DNA of 64,000 bases, taken from Lumbricus rubellus. Its lineage: Eukaryota; Annelida; Clitellata; Crassiclitellata; Lumbricidae. The position numbers and the translations under genes were made by a program. Below, in pieces: positions 1 to 10,994 of this stretch (position 1 is the first letter of the stretch; every line of letters begins with the position of its first letter). The DNA lies in NCBI GenBank assembly GCA_945859605.1, contig OX243828.1, forward strand, positions 26,433,949 to 26,497,948, in the 5' to 3' direction. The notes beneath the pieces were generated by a model. The model searched no databases. It was not told the DNA's origin and saw only the letters and a list, made by a program, of their open reading frames with translations.

Positions 1-70
1 ACATACAATACATACATACAATACATACATACAATACATACATACAATACATACAATACATACATGTACA
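1..70. repeat. ACATACA/AATACATA microsatellite
   Basis: Simple tandem sequence of ACAT, ACAATACAT variants runs from the window edge to about position 70. It resembles the (CATA)n tracts at 1500-1700 and 2603-2885 and may be the remnant of a similar microsatellite-carrying element cut by the window edge. Confidence 0.85.
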
Positions 71-104
71 TGTATGTCTCTACACTTGATAACATCTTCT
101 CGTC

Positions 105-315
105 TATTGACCATGGGAAAGCCTTCTCTCAGTATGTCTTGACCTCAGTGCAGCCTTTGACACAGTTGACCATCAGCTACTTCTTTCAAGACGTTAGCAT
201 AATCAAGGCGAGATGAGGCATGCCTGGGTGTCTCTGAGACAGGCTTAATCTGGTTAGCTTCTTACCTGTGTGACCGGAATCAGCAGGTCGGCATTGGGAC
301 TGCTCGGTCTGAACC
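105..315 (+). mobile_element. CR1-like LINE reverse transcriptase fragment, part 1
   Basis: Reads DLSAAFDTVDHQLLL around 140-185 and LASYLCDRNQQVGIGTARSEP around 255-315 across frameshifts. This is the palm region with the catalytic DLSAAFD motif of a non-LTR reverse transcriptase, decayed and not functional. The same LINE resumes at 953 after a MITE insertion. Clade is inferred from the resemblance of the whole (FDTVDH, GVPQGSVLG, YADDTQL, C-terminal PAIWN-like block) to CR1/Jockey-type elements. Confidence 0.85.
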
Positions 316-952
316 GCATTTAATGAAAATACACATGGTAATTGATACATGGGAGTCCCGCAACCAATCAGACAATGAGCTTGAATTTGCGTCATGAATT
401 GTCATGTTAGGCATCTGGCCGAAAGGATGAATGAGCTTCGAAACTTCATGCTTTTTTAGAAATAATTCGCTTCGTGAAGCATATAACTCGGTGTGCAAAG
501 AGTTATCGTAATAATTATATGCATGTAAGTGATATTGTGATCTAGTGACATTGCGTGTGTGCAAGTAAATTTGGAACAAAACGTGATTTGAAGGCTGTTA
601 TTAGTACCATTGTAATTGCAAAGCTGTCTGCTCAGTTGGTAGGCCTATAGTTAAGTTTAATTAAGATTACTGCATAACTTGTAAATGTAAAGCGCAGTGC
701 GTCTTGCAAGCGTTTCATTGAAGAAAAGATATTATTATTGTTGTTAGTGAGCATCGTTATCACACAGTGACGCTAAACTGCAAATTACAACAGATTTTTG
801 CTATTTACCGAACTAACGCAACCCAGATGACCTAATGAATATTCATAACGCAGTAAATGTTGAATATTCATAACGCAGTAAATGTCATTAGCGACAGCCA
901 TTGGTTGCGGGACTCCCATGTATCAATTACCATGTGTACTTTCATTAAATGC
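316..952. mobile_element. 637-bp MITE with 9-bp target duplication (MULE/Merlin-like)
   Basis: Long terminal inverted repeats of roughly 60 bp start GCATTTAATGAAA and contain TACATGGGAGTCCCGCAACC at the left, reverse-complemented at the right. Both sides carry the duplication GTCTGAACC (307-315 and 953-961). Removing the element restores the LINE reading across SEP / SEPAVCTAGVPQGS. A 24-bp direct repeat ending ACGCAGTAAATG occurs twice near 837-884. No transposase is visible. A 9-bp duplication fits Mutator-like or Merlin elements; which one is undecided. Confidence 0.85.
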
Positions 953-1401
953 GTCTGAACCTGCTGTTTGCACTGCTGGAGTGCCGCAGGGATCTGTTCT
1001 TGGCAACTTACTATTTACTGTCTTTATTTCCCCAATCAGTCGCATTGCTAATCACTTTGGAATCCAATTGCAGCAGTATGCGGATGATACCCAGCTTCAT
1101 ATTGCTTTGTCACACACTGATCAGTCTGGCAAACTTAAATTCGAAGAGTGCCTTTCATCCATGTACTTCTGTTTTTGTTTAAATGGTTTGGCCATAAACC
1201 CTGACACGTCTGAGGCAATTTTGTTTGGGTCACGCCAGCGCCTGCACTCTTTCCCTCCACATTCTAATGTCGACCTTGCCGGCACTGCTGTGCATTTGTC
1301 AGATACTGTCAAACACTTGGTGTGACGTTAGACAATAAACTCACATTTCGATAACACATAACAAGCATATGTAAATCTTGTATCTATCACATTCAGGCAA
1401 T
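953..1401 (+). mobile_element. CR1-like LINE reverse transcriptase fragment, part 2
   Basis: Continues the LINE after the MITE. It carries GVPQGSVLGNLLF (about 980-1015), the catalytic YADDTQLHIA block (about 1076-1105) and a LNPDTSEAILFGSRQRL-like stretch with NP preceded by AI. It breaks at about 1322 in a stop and is interrupted at 1402 by a TIR element, resuming at about 2015. Decayed, presumably inactive. Confidence 0.9.
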
Positions 1402-2014
1402 GGGAACAGGACAATACCTCCCGGACAAAACCCCCCGGACAAAACCCCCCGGACAAAACCCCCGGTATAAAACCCCCCGGACAAACTCCCCCCACTCACA
1501 TGCATACATGCATACATGCATACATACATACATACATACATACATACATACATACATACATACATACATACATAAATACATACATACATACATACATACA
1601 TACATACATACATACATACATACATACATACATACATACATACATACATACATACATACATACATACATACATACATACATACATACATACATACAACAT
1701 ACAAATATGCACACAAACATTAATGCATGAATACACATGTATTTGACAATTATTTGTTCGTCATGTATATAATTCTATTGAAGTTTGTATGTATGCATGT
1801 ATCTATGTATGTGTGTATGTTTGTTTGTGCATATGTATGTATGTATGCATGTATGTATGTATGTATGTATGTATGTATTTATGTATGTATGTTTGCATGT
1901 GAGTGGGGGGTTTGTCCGGGGGGGTTTTATACCGGGGGGTTTTGTCCGGGAGGTTTTGTCCGGGGGGTTTTGTCCGGGGGGTTTTGTCCGGGGGGGTATT
2001 GTCCTAGACCCTCG
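1402..2014. mobile_element. TIR element with GGACAAAACCCCCC arms and (CATA)n core, copy 1
   Basis: Inverted arms of about 110 bp begin AGGACAATACC and consist of imperfect tandem copies of GGACAAAACCCCCC with one GGTATAAAACCCCCC unit, followed by CACTCACATGCA and a long CATA tract. The right arm mirrors this (GTGAGTGGGGGG, then GGGGTTTTGTCC units, then GGTATTGTCCT). GGCAAT flanks both sides (1396-1401, 2015-2020). A unique core (about 1742-1790) is shared, inverted, with the copy at 28822-31354. No coding capacity; the [12 protein letters not shown] open frames are pure microsatellite. Confidence 0.8.
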
Positions 2015-2600
2015 GGCAATACGTCACATCAGGTCTAGCCTGACTATGGATATGTCTCAAACGATTGCATATTCTCTTGTCTCCTCTCGCCTTAGTTATG
2101 CTAATGCCGTTTTGTGGGTCTCTCGGACAATGAGCTCAACAGGCTGCAACCCATCCAAAACTCCTTAGCGCAAGTAGTGCTGCACATCCCAATACAAACT
2201 AGTTCATCAGCCCTACTCCATCAACTGCACTGGCTTCCTGTTCAGTACAGGATTAAATTCAAATTGGCATGTCTGACCTACCACTTCCTCAGCACCAACT
2301 CACCTTCCTACCTTGCGTTCATCAGGTACAAATCTTTTATCTGAACCTAGATGTAAAACAGTTATGGGCTCGCGTGCGTTCCATGCCTCTGCACCCAGGG
2401 AATGGAATCGGCTTCCGCTCTCTCATCGTAGCTCAAACTCACTTCCCTCCTTTAAAAAGTGGCTCAAAACTCACTACTTCTCCTTGGCTTTTAAGCACAT
2501 GGATCTCTAACTGCATCTTCCTCTGGCGGCTGACTATCCGCGCCTCAAATTCACATCTCGGTGTGGCCTTGCTCGTTTTACAAGTTTATTTAATAATAAT
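2015..2600 (+). mobile_element. CR1-like LINE 3' end
   Basis: Continues the same LINE: IRHIRSSLTMDMSQTIAY (about 2020-2075), SSRLSYANAVLW, LHQLHWLPVQYRIKFKLACL (about 2219-2278), then SRAFHASAPREWNRLPLS and FKKWLKTHYF near 2450-2490. This order is the usual C-terminal part of CR1-type LINE ORF2 proteins. It ends with an A/T-rich tail of TAATAATAATAA at about 2590-2600. Frameshifted in several places. Confidence 0.88.
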
Positions 2601-2602
2601 AA

Positions 2603-2885
2603 CACATACATACATGCACACATAAATACATACATACATACATACATACATACATACATACATACATACATACATACATACATACATACATACATACATA
2701 CATACATACATACATACATACATACATACATACATACATACATACATACATACATACATACATACATACATACATACATACATACATACATAGTTACATA
2801 CATGCATACATACATACATACATACATACATAAATACATACATACATACATACATACATAGCCTACATGCATGCATACATACATA
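2603..2885. repeat. (CATA)n microsatellite
   Basis: About 280 bp of nearly pure CATA tetranucleotide with a few CATG and AATA variants, directly after the LINE 3' tail. Long open frames on both strands here (MYVC and HTYI repeats) are artefacts of a 4-bp period. Confidence 0.97.
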
Positions 2886-2889
2886 TGCT

Positions 2890-3160
2890 TGCATAATTTA
2901 CAGTCTTTACTTCCCCGACCACTTCGGAGTCCAGTTACGGCTGTATGCGAATGATACTCAGCTCCATATTGGTCTCTCACACACTAACAAGTCTGATCAA
3001 CTTGGACTCGAGGAGTGCCTTTCATCTAGGCAGCCTATGGACGGTTCTGTTTCAGTGGTTTCGCCATAAACCCTGAAAAGTCTGAGGCAAATTTGTTCGG
3101 GTGACGCCAGCGTGTGGGTTCTTTCCCTTCACTTTCTGTCATAGACCGCGCTGTTGTGCC
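2890..3160 (+). mobile_element. second fragment of the same CR1-like LINE
   Basis: This stretch repeats the LINE segment seen at about 1030-1290: DHFGVQLRLYANDTQLHI with the YADD motif mutated to YAND, then LEECLSSR and INPEKSEANLFG. It is a separate, decayed copy lying beyond the microsatellite. From 3161 to 3889 I see no gene, only a direct repeat of about 33 bp (AAAGTTTAGTTGAGGAG-type, near 3263-3297 and 3594-3628). Confidence 0.8.
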
Positions 3161-3889
3161 TAGATTTACTCGTTGGACCAAAAAAGATCTTACGCTTTTT
3201 TTGCCAGTTGCACTGCGTTTTCATTAAATCGAACATTCCTGCAGACTGCAGCAATTCAGTCTAATAAAGTGTCAAAGTAAAAAGTTTAGTTGAGGAGTAT
3301 AATCTGATAAAGAAACTGAAGCAAGAACCATGAGTCACAGAAAAAGTTTAGAGGTTGAGCATCTTAAAAATAATACTGCAGTTACAATATTTAAACTCGA
3401 AAAGAAATTGTGTTAATTGTTAGTATTTTTATTGAAGTCTTAGACCACTCTTATCAGTACTGAAATTGTGAAACAATTTTGTTTAAACGACAGCCGTAGT
3501 TGCCATATTGCCATTGCAATGTGGAAATTTAGCCACTCCCCTCCTCGACGATATGTGCCTCGGCGATACGTGCCTCGGTGATCGCTCGCTTGTGTCAAAG
3601 TAATAAAGGGTTTAGTTGAGGAGCCCAAAAACTTCATCCCCTAGAACGGAGGGAGGATTAGATTAAACAGTGAGCTTTGAGTTTGTACGTGACTTGCCAG
3701 TTGCGACGTCTGTTCACCAGTTTTAGTTCTCTGAAGGTGCTATGTTAAATGAATGTTCTGCGCTTAACATCATTTAATAATAATTATCATTTAGACTGGC
3801 ACATTATCTGCACATAGAGCGCCTGTGAACGATGCCTCTGGTAGCAGCGCTATAGGGGCCTACACATATCTAATTACAAGACAGGGGAA

Positions 3890-5677
3890 CAGAGCCGGAC
3901 TAACAAATGTGGGGCCTTGTTCGGGAAAACAGTGGGGCCCCAACCTTAAGGAAGGATGACAAAAAGACACACAAAACGTTCGTGTTGTAGGCCTAGGCCT
4001 ATTCAACGAATCAGCGTCGCCTGAGAATTATCTTGTCGTATTTCCACTTTTGTGAATTCCGAGAAAAACGAGGTGGAAGTTTCGAAACTTTGGACGGAAA
4101 CTTTTAAAAATGAGTGCAATAAAACTTCAGGCAATAACTTCATATTAAAGCATCTACATTAATTAAAGGATGTTGCACTAAAATTAAGCTGAAACTTAGA
4201 ATGGTTTTTGTAAAATTTTGGAAAATGTTGTATAAAATGGATTTAAATCAATTGCAAGTCATCCTGACGTGAGAAATTTTTAAAAAAATATGTAATAATG
4301 AAAGCAAGCAATATACAATCAATTGCGACTTTGTTTGTTTCAATTTTCGCAAGTTTAATACCCTTTTTTAAATAAAAGAACGTTTTTATTTCCTGGACAT
4401 ACGACACTATAGAATTTTAATGGGCGTTATATAAATGTACTAGCTGAACCCGGCCACGCGTTGCTGTGGCTGAAAAGAGCATCCAACCATCCCTTCCTAC
4501 CTCTCCCTCCCCCAACCCCCACCCCTCCCCTCCCCTCGCCCACCAATTCTTCCTCCCCCTTCCCCTCCCCCACCCTCCCCTCCCCCTTCGCCTCCCCTCC
4601 CTCTCCCCTTACCCTCACCTCCCCATTCCCCTCTCCCTCCCCTCCTTCACCCCTTTCCCCTACCCCTACCCCTCCCTCCCCCTCCCCTCCCACTCCCCCT
4701 TCTCATTCCTCTCCCTCCCCTCCCTCTCCCCGTCCCCCTCCCTCTCCCCTCCCCTCCGCCTACCCCTTCCTGCATCCATCCCTCCTCCATCGCTCCCCTC
4801 CGCTCCCTTCCCACCCTCTTCTTCCCGCTTCCTCAGTTTTTCCTCCCTCACACCGTACCTTCCTGACAGCGGATAGAGCCCAAGAAAGGTGAAAGGCCGC
4901 TAGAGCCCAAGAAAGGTGAAAGGCCGCTTTGGTTTTTGAATTAACGGAAATTATTATGCGACTCGCTTATGACGTCACGGCACGCGACCTCATTCTATGT
5001 TTTGTCTGGTCACTGTTGATTAGCGACGACGTGTAAATTGCATAGAAATAGCCGACAAATTTGATAAAATATTATTGTTGTTAAAGATTGTGGTTTTTGA
5101 AGAAAAAAAATTCAAAGAACACGCACGTATTTGAATGGAACGTTTTGGTGAGATTTTGAAAAGAATCGGTTCGTTACTTTGGGAGATCCTGTTCGCCTAA
5201 ATTTGCATGGTGCGTACGCCGTTACATTTTTATTTATATAGATGTGATTGACTGTTTGAATTCGTAAAAACAGAGTATATGCTGAGCCCCAGTGTACACA
5301 ATAATTATAATGACGCCATTTTATAATGCATTGCATGGCACTTGAGTTCTGATCTGATGAGGTGTCACGAGTTCACATAAGCAATAAAACTTATAGCTCT
5401 TGGAAACTATAGCATTTCTGACTGATTTCAAGATCAAGCTGCCTGTTAATGGGAACTCCAATAAGGGCCCCACACATGTGCAAAAGTTGTATAAATTATG
5501 TCAAAATCAGTAGTTTTCGAATAATTTTGCAAATTTGGTCAGAGATTTAAACTCATTTTTGCTTTTGCAATATTATTAACAATTATGACGAAATATTCCT
5601 ACTGTATTTGTGGGGTCCCCCGAAGTGTGGGGGCACTGTTCGGCCGAACATGCTGAACATGTCTTAATCCGACCCTG
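3890..5677. mobile_element. hAT-type element, 1788 bp, 8-bp target duplication
   Basis: Ends are CAGAGCCGGACTAACA at the left and the inverse of CAGGGTCGGATTAAGACATG at the right. They are flanked by perfect 8-bp duplications CAGGGGAA (3882-3889 and 5678-5685). Imperfect TIRs beginning CAG and an 8-bp duplication define hAT elements. No transposase is recognisable, so it is non-autonomous. A separate repeat (4439-5242) sits inside it. Confidence 0.85.
4439..5242. mobile_element. unclassified repeat ACTAGCTG...TTTATATAGAT, copy 1
   Basis: Starts ACTAGCTGAACCCGGCCACG, CGTTGCTGTGGCTGAAAAGAGC, passes through about 350 bp of CCCCTCC-rich sequence (4488-4860), and ends ATTTTTATTTATATAGAT. The same start and end occur at 7989-8512. 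The C-rich tract causes long Pro/Ser-rich open frames that are not genes. A tandem 29-bp motif (AGAGCCCAAGAAAGGTGAAA core) occurs twice near 4875-4930. Nature unknown; inserted within the hAT element. Confidence 0.75.
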
Positions 5678-5819
5678 CAGGGGAATTCATCTCCCTGCAC
5701 AGTAGTTCTCCCTTTTGGATAATGGTGTCGATTACTGACTGGTCTTTTCAATAAGCTTTATTTCAGTTTTGAATGAAATATTTTTGAGTCATTGATTACA
5801 ATTCTTGCTTGTATGTGCA

Positions 5820-5864
5820 CTTGTTATAGCGCCCCTTCAAGCTCTATCTACTCGGAGGTGCAAG
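5820..5864 (-). mobile_element. SINE tail fragment interrupted by hAT element
   Basis: TTATAGCGCCCCTTCAAGC followed by TCTACTCGGAGGTGC is the 3' end of the tRNA-derived SINE family (compare 62017-62234, minus strand). It is cut by the hAT element at 5865, whose target duplication GGTGCAAG lies at its edge. Confidence 0.75.
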
Positions 5865-7692
5865 CAGTGGCGTAACACCTGAGCCGGGGGCCCGTGGACA
5901 TTCTCAGCTTGGGGCCCTATCCATAAACGGAACTAAACAGTGAAAACAATTAGCCTAGAAGGCCCTAGATGGCCATTTTAAAACAAAAGCGTAATTAATA
6001 ATTATTATCTGAAGCAATTTTGGCAGCGCAATAGTGTAGGCCTACTAGTGAGTTTTCGTAAAGTTTCGCTTTATGAATGTCAGTATAGGATTTCAGATAT
6101 AGAAATACCTTAATTCCGCTTCCATTTCTTAAGCGTTTTTTCATCAATCCAGCTTCTATTTTAGATCCAAAATTTGCACTTTCATCCAGCTTATATTTCT
6201 CACGAGTTATTTTCGTCAATCCAGGTTCTATTTCACTTGTAAGAGAACCTTCGTCCAGCTTCCATTTCCCTTGCGTTTTTTCATCAATCCAGTCTCCATT
6301 TCATCTGTAAAAAACTTTCATCCAGCTTCCATTTCTCAAGCGCTGGACCAGTTGTCTGTTAGACGAGTTGTCTGTAGACCAGTTGTCGTGACATCCATGC
6401 AAAGATCCATACACACGAATCTTGCTCCGTGAATATGGCTATTCTAGCCTTACTGTTGGAAAAAGCGTCTACCAGGTCATCAATATTCAATTGTTTTGCA
6501 CTTTCGTTTTCGATTGCAAAGAGAGAAAGACCATCAAGCCTGTCCTGTGAAATATATATAGTTGACCTAAGATAAGTCTTTATTATTTTCAATTTTGGGA
6601 AGGAACTCTCTGCACTGGCAACGGTGACTGGGAGGGTGACAAAGAGCACACAGGCAGTGGCCAATTCAGGCATTGACGACATGATATGATAGCTAGAAGA
6701 ACCTGGAGGCAATGTCACTTTCCTCACCTATATTTAGGCTAGTAATGTCCTTTTTCTCCTTGGAAGTTGTCGGCACTTCGGTACAAATTGGACTAACATC
6801 GACTTCTTTCTCTGAGTTCTCCGCTATAACTGCAGCAGTTGCAGGAATATCGGCACTTGGAATTTGCATCTTAAAAAACAAATTGATGGAGGGAGTGCCG
6901 ACCATGGCAGCCTCAATTTTTCGATTTTTCTCTGCTCGTTTCTGACTGCCACAACTGTACTGCGTTTTATGGCATTCAGTCTTATTTGGTGATTATTTTC
7001 GTTTAGGCACCGCAATAGTGATGATCCAGATAAATTAAGTAACTGAATGAATGCAGTGACTGCTATTATGAGCGCGAAGGAATGAACACTGCAATGTGCA
7101 GTGTGTACCAGTCACTTCAACGCTTGACTCGTATAGAGACATTGACAGAGACAAAGACAGGTACACACATGACACACACTGAGTGAGAGAGAGAGCGAGA
7201 GAGGCAGACAGACAGAGAGACAGACAGACCTAACTCTCTCTGTCAGACAGACAGATAGACACACACAGTGTCACACACAGACAGCAAGAATTAGGAGCCG
7301 AAAAGAAAGCAGATACTATTATTTCAAGCATCATTCCTTAGCCTAATGGATGAACGTATACAATATTACCCTAACCGTAGGCTCCACCCCTAACGCACAA
7401 CTAAGACTTTTAGTGTTGATGTCTGCTACGGGTCAAATGCTCTCACATCCGATGACCCATGCAGTCCCGACAGACACGACACATGCGTATCATTTATCAT
7501 TTCCGTCGTATCCAGGCTATAGGTCTACAATGTCTACATTATGGTCAGACTCTACAATCTGAAACTAACTATGAAACAAAGAACTCTGAAAAAGTACATG
7601 GAACTTTTTTACTAAAATAAGCTCGGGGGCCCTTTGGAGCTCGGGGGCCCGTGGATTTTGTCCACCTTGGTTACATGGTTGTTACGCCACTG
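5865..7692. mobile_element. hAT element, 1828 bp, with remnant transposase
   Basis: Terminal inverted repeats CAGTGGCGTAACA and TGTTACGCCACTG, with subterminal GGGGGCCCGTGGA copies at both ends, are flanked by perfect 8-bp duplications GGTGCAAG (5857-5864 and 7693-7700). It carries a collapsed transposase gene on the minus strand (6402-6960). The tract 7135-7285 is rich in ACAGAC/GAGA simple sequence. Confidence 0.92.
6402..6960 (-). pseudogene. hAT transposase pseudogene, N- and C-terminal parts fused
   Basis: On the minus strand the frame begins SGSQKRAEKNRKIEAA-like (about 6955-6895; here CGSQKR) and GTPSINLFFK, the start typical of hAT proteins of the ZMYM/THAP12-related kind. About 75 codons later, after a frame change near 6725, it jumps to the C-terminal dimerisation (hATC) region LPVTVASAESSFPKLKIIKT, YLRST, QDRLDGLSLFAIE (about 6630-6520). 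The whole central RNase H-like catalytic core is missing, so it cannot encode an active enzyme. This is the expected structure of an internally deleted non-autonomous hAT copy. Confidence 0.88.
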
Positions 7693-7988
7693 GGTGCAAG
7701 TCCTTTTAATACACATAATAATTCTCGTTCGATTTCCTAACAATATAAATAAATATTATTGTTAGCAATTGGAACGAGGACTATTCACAGTCTCGATGGT
7801 CTTTACGCAGTGTGCCATCGATTGTAGCATGTGCGTGTATGAGCAAGTACATGTAGATACATAAACGATAGCCTGCATATAATAAATTTATTATACTCGC
7901 AACAGTCTAGCATAGTTGATTGAATAAATTTTAGTCGCATAGGTACCTGAAGGTATTCATACAGAAACATATTATGTTATAATTATAA

Positions 7989-8512
7989 ACTAGCTGTACC
8001 CGGCCACGCGTTGCTGTGGCTGAAAAGAGCGTCCCCTCCCCTTTCCTCCCCTCGCCTCCCCTCCCGTTCCCTGCCCTCCCCTGCCCTCCCCTCCCGTACC
8101 CTCCCCTCCCCCTCCCGTCCCTCACTCCCTCTGCCTCCCTGCATCCCTGCCTTCTCCATCCCTACCCTCCGGTTCCTCCCCTCCCTCTTCGTCCCGCTTC
8201 CTCTTCCTTCTTTCCTCCCTCAGACCGTTCCTTCTCCACGGCGCGACTTTTCGGCGACTTTACAACGTGATTTTGGGACAAAGCGCTTCGGGAATCTGGC
8301 AACCCTGCGGTTTTGTTGAATTGCAAATGGCGGTCGAACGGATTGCAAAGTTCACTTTCTGTGGAAAAGATTGCGTTTTGGGGGAAAGGCATCAAAGAAC
8401 ACCGTCCTATAGGAATGGAAGGTTTTGATAAATTTTCAAAACAGTCTGCGCGTAAGTGTCTGAGAGCACTGGGAACAAACTATTGGAAAGTTTCATTTTT
8501 ATTTATATAGAT
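7989..8512. mobile_element. unclassified repeat ACTAGCTG...TTTATATAGAT, copy 2
   Basis: Same 5' end (ACTAGCTGTACCCGGCCACG) and 3' end (TTTTTATTTATATAGAT) as 4439-5242, with a shorter C-rich middle. Its 3' end lies about 30 bp before the preferred acceptor of the first receptor exon and itself ends in TATATAG, a possible splice acceptor. From 7701 to 7988 nothing is recognised. Confidence 0.78.
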
Positions 8513-8542
8513 TGTGTTTATATTTGTTTGTGGTAAACCTAG

Positions 8543-8695
8543 TTCCGTGGAGCCTAAAATCAACGTAACTGATTTGGAGATACTGAGTGATATCGATGAG
8601 ATAACAGGATTTCTCCAAGTAGATACATCGCATCCAAATTTAACATCACTGTCGTTTCTTAGAAATCTACGCGTCGTGAGAGGAAATGATGAACG
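8543..8695 (+). CDS. EGFR/ErbB-like ectodomain, exon A (receptor L domain)
   Basis: Encodes INVTDLEILSDIDEITGFLQ and LTSLSFLRNLRVVRG. These match the second L domain of EGFR-family receptors, where the block ending EITGFL is followed by F.NL..IRG. The preferred acceptor is CCTAG at 8538-8542 (phase 2); an alternative at TATATAG (8504-8510) would add about 11 codons. The donor is AACG|GTGAGT, leaving phase 2. It joins in frame to 21980, a 13.3-kb intron filled with transposons. No earlier exon (first L domain, first furin region, signal peptide) was found between 1 and 8.5 kb. Confidence 0.85.
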
Positions 8696-8753
8696 GTGAG
8701 TGTCAATGCATTGCTCAAATTGTTACTTAGTTTAGCCTACTTATATTTTCATT

Positions 8754-10540
8754 TTAGGACAAGAGAAATGTATAAGATGATAAGGAACATCAACAGTAAA
8801 TGGATGCCAAAACTTATGGCAGTAAGGAACGAAGACGGGAAGGTACTCATGAATAGGACAGATATTATACAGAGATGGACAACATATTACAGTGACTTAC
8901 GAGTATACAGTGAACAGCTAGATCCGGACATCGCAAGAGAGGTAATATCAGAATTAAAGGAAACGACTCCTCCAGCGGAGGACATCGAAGACGCTGGGAA
9001 CGACATAATGGAAGAAGAAGTGAAGAGAGCCATACAGCGGCTAAAAAACAACAAAAGTCCAGAAGATGACGGAGTTACAGGCGAGATGATAAAGAGCGGA
9101 GGCGATATCGTAACAAAAGAACTGCACAAAATCATCAACATGGCATGGAAAGAAGGACGCACACCAAGCGAGTGGGAAAAAATCGATACTAGTAATCTTA
9201 CACAAGAAGGGCAACGCACTAGAATGCAGTAACTACAGAACGATTGCGTTAATACGTCACTTGGGAAAGGTATTGATGGGAGTAGGCCTACTGACAGAGA
9301 GACTAAGAGGGAGTACGGAGGAATACATTGCAGACGAACAGGCAGGGTTCAGAAAAGACAGAAGTACAGTGCAGCAAATACTAGCACTGAGATTGATAGG
9401 GGAAAAAGCGAGGAGAAAAGACATCAAAATATATAACTGTTTTATCGACTTCAGCAAAGCTTTTGATAGCATAGACTAGAGTACAACATGGGCAGCTATC
9501 GAGTCATTCGGGGTGGAAAAGAAGCTGACACCTCTGCTAAGGGAAATAAACGGAAACGCAACAGCGGCAGTACGGATTGGGAATGAAAAGGGGGAATGGT
9601 TCAAAACAAGTAGAGGAACAAGACAAGGAGATCCAATATCCCCAAGCTCCTTCATTATACTATTGGAAATAGTACTGGATAAGATAAGAGATAAAGAGAA
9701 TGGGGTGGTAATAAGTGGTACAAGGATCAATAACCTATGCTTCGCAGACGATATTGACTTGATCGATAGCGACGAGGAACGGCTAGAAACAACAGCCCAA
9801 GCTTTGAACGAGGAAGGAAAGAGGTATGGGTTGTCCATGAACTTCGGGAAAACTAAAACGCTAGTATTCGGAGAAAAGGAGTGTAGGAAGAAGTTCCTCA
9901 TCGATGGAAACCAGTTGGAGAACGTGGAAAAGTTTAAATATCATGGGAGCAATACGACATACGATCTAGACAACAGAAAGGAAGTATGGGCAAGGATAGC
10001 AAAAGCCACAACAACGTTAAAAGCCATGGACAATATCTGGAGGAGCAAGGCGATTAGACCGGAAACTAAGATGAAAGTACTGCAAACATGTGTCTTCAGT
10101 GGTGTGCTTTATGAATGCGAGTCTTGGGTGGTGACAAAGGATATAGAACGGAGGATATTGGCATTCGAAAGAAAGTGCTACCGAAAGATTCTGAGAATAG
10201 ACTGGACACAAAAAGTCACCAATGTCGCACTATACAAGCGAATACGCCTGAAGGAGAATATCATGCAGAAGCTGATCAGGAGAAAGATGGGGCTATTTGG
10301 GCATATATGCAGAATGGGGGACGACAGGAAAATAAAACTACTGGTTTTCGGCAGAATGGAGGGGACAAATCGGAGAGGAAGGCCGCACAGAGAATGGTTG
10401 GACGACATCATCGGGTGGGGAAGAGCATCACCTCAGGAGCTAAGTCACATGGCGATGGGCAGGGAGCAGTGGAGATTTTTGGTGAAAATGGCAGTGGACA
10501 CCTACGGGCGTTGAGCCCATGGTGCCTGATGATGATGATG
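8754..10540 (+). mobile_element. 5'-truncated LINE, endonuclease-RT type, with 11-bp target duplication
   Basis: Flanked by ATATTTTCATT at 8743-8753 and 10541-10551. Encodes reverse transcriptase: KNNKSPEDDGVTGEMIK (about 9040-9090), NYRTIALIRHLGKVLM, EQAGFRKDRSTVQQI, FIDFSKAFDSID (about 9445-9480), RGTRQGDPISPSSF, CFADDIDLID (about 9740-9770, catalytic FADD), then a C-terminal block with CESWV, LFGHICRMGDD and a GRPHREWLDD motif. It is broken by a frameshift near 9195 and a stop at 9477. The 3' end is a (GAT)n/(TGA)n tail. Sits in the receptor intron just after exon A. Confidence 0.93.
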
Positions 10541-10773
10541 ATATTTTCATTGAGACTATAAAAATGAAATCGATCAACAATCTAAGACTGCTGGGAATTT
10601 TGCTGGAGTAAATCATTAGAAGCTTTAGTGGCAACAGAAATAGCCTATTACAGTACCGGTAGACAAAACAGTGGACAGAAAGCTAAAAGATTCACGAGTG
10701 GCTGGCTGAAGATTCGAATCAAAAACTGACAGCATTCCCTTCCGAATTTCAGGTCCAATTGCTTAGACATAGT

Positions 10774-10994
10774 CTTTCTTTCTTTCTCCTCCGTCAGGTA
10801 TTCGCCGACGATGAGGCTCTAACAAAACTTCTCCATTTCGGCCGGTCTCTTGCGAGTTCTATTGCCTTTCCCAGCTCCATTCCTCTGTCTTTTATGTCCT
10901 CCAGTACGTTGTCTATCCATTTCTTCTTCGGTCGTCCTCTGCTCCTCGTTCCCTCCACTTCTCCGTGCAGCGCTTTTGCCGGCATTCTTCCGCT
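10774..10994 (-). mobile_element. LINE 3' fragment with 11-bp target duplication
   Basis: On the minus strand this encodes a LINE C-terminus: GTRSRGRPKKKWIDNVLEDI, then a LARDRPKWRSFVRAS-like end and an AAAGA-rich tail. TTAGACATAGT flanks it at 10763-10773 and 10995-11005. It is a severely 5'-truncated insertion of about 221 bp. From 10552 to 10762 nothing is recognised. Confidence 0.88.

Noticed and set aside
1341..1736. Long open frames of MYVC or HTYI repeats (also 2534-2980)
   Set aside because: Pure tetranucleotide microsatellite is open in several frames on both strands; no start context or homology.
4427..4892. Pro/Ser-rich and Gly/Glu-rich frames (also 7931-8319)
   Set aside because: Low-complexity CCCCTCC tract of a mobile repeat present in two copies.
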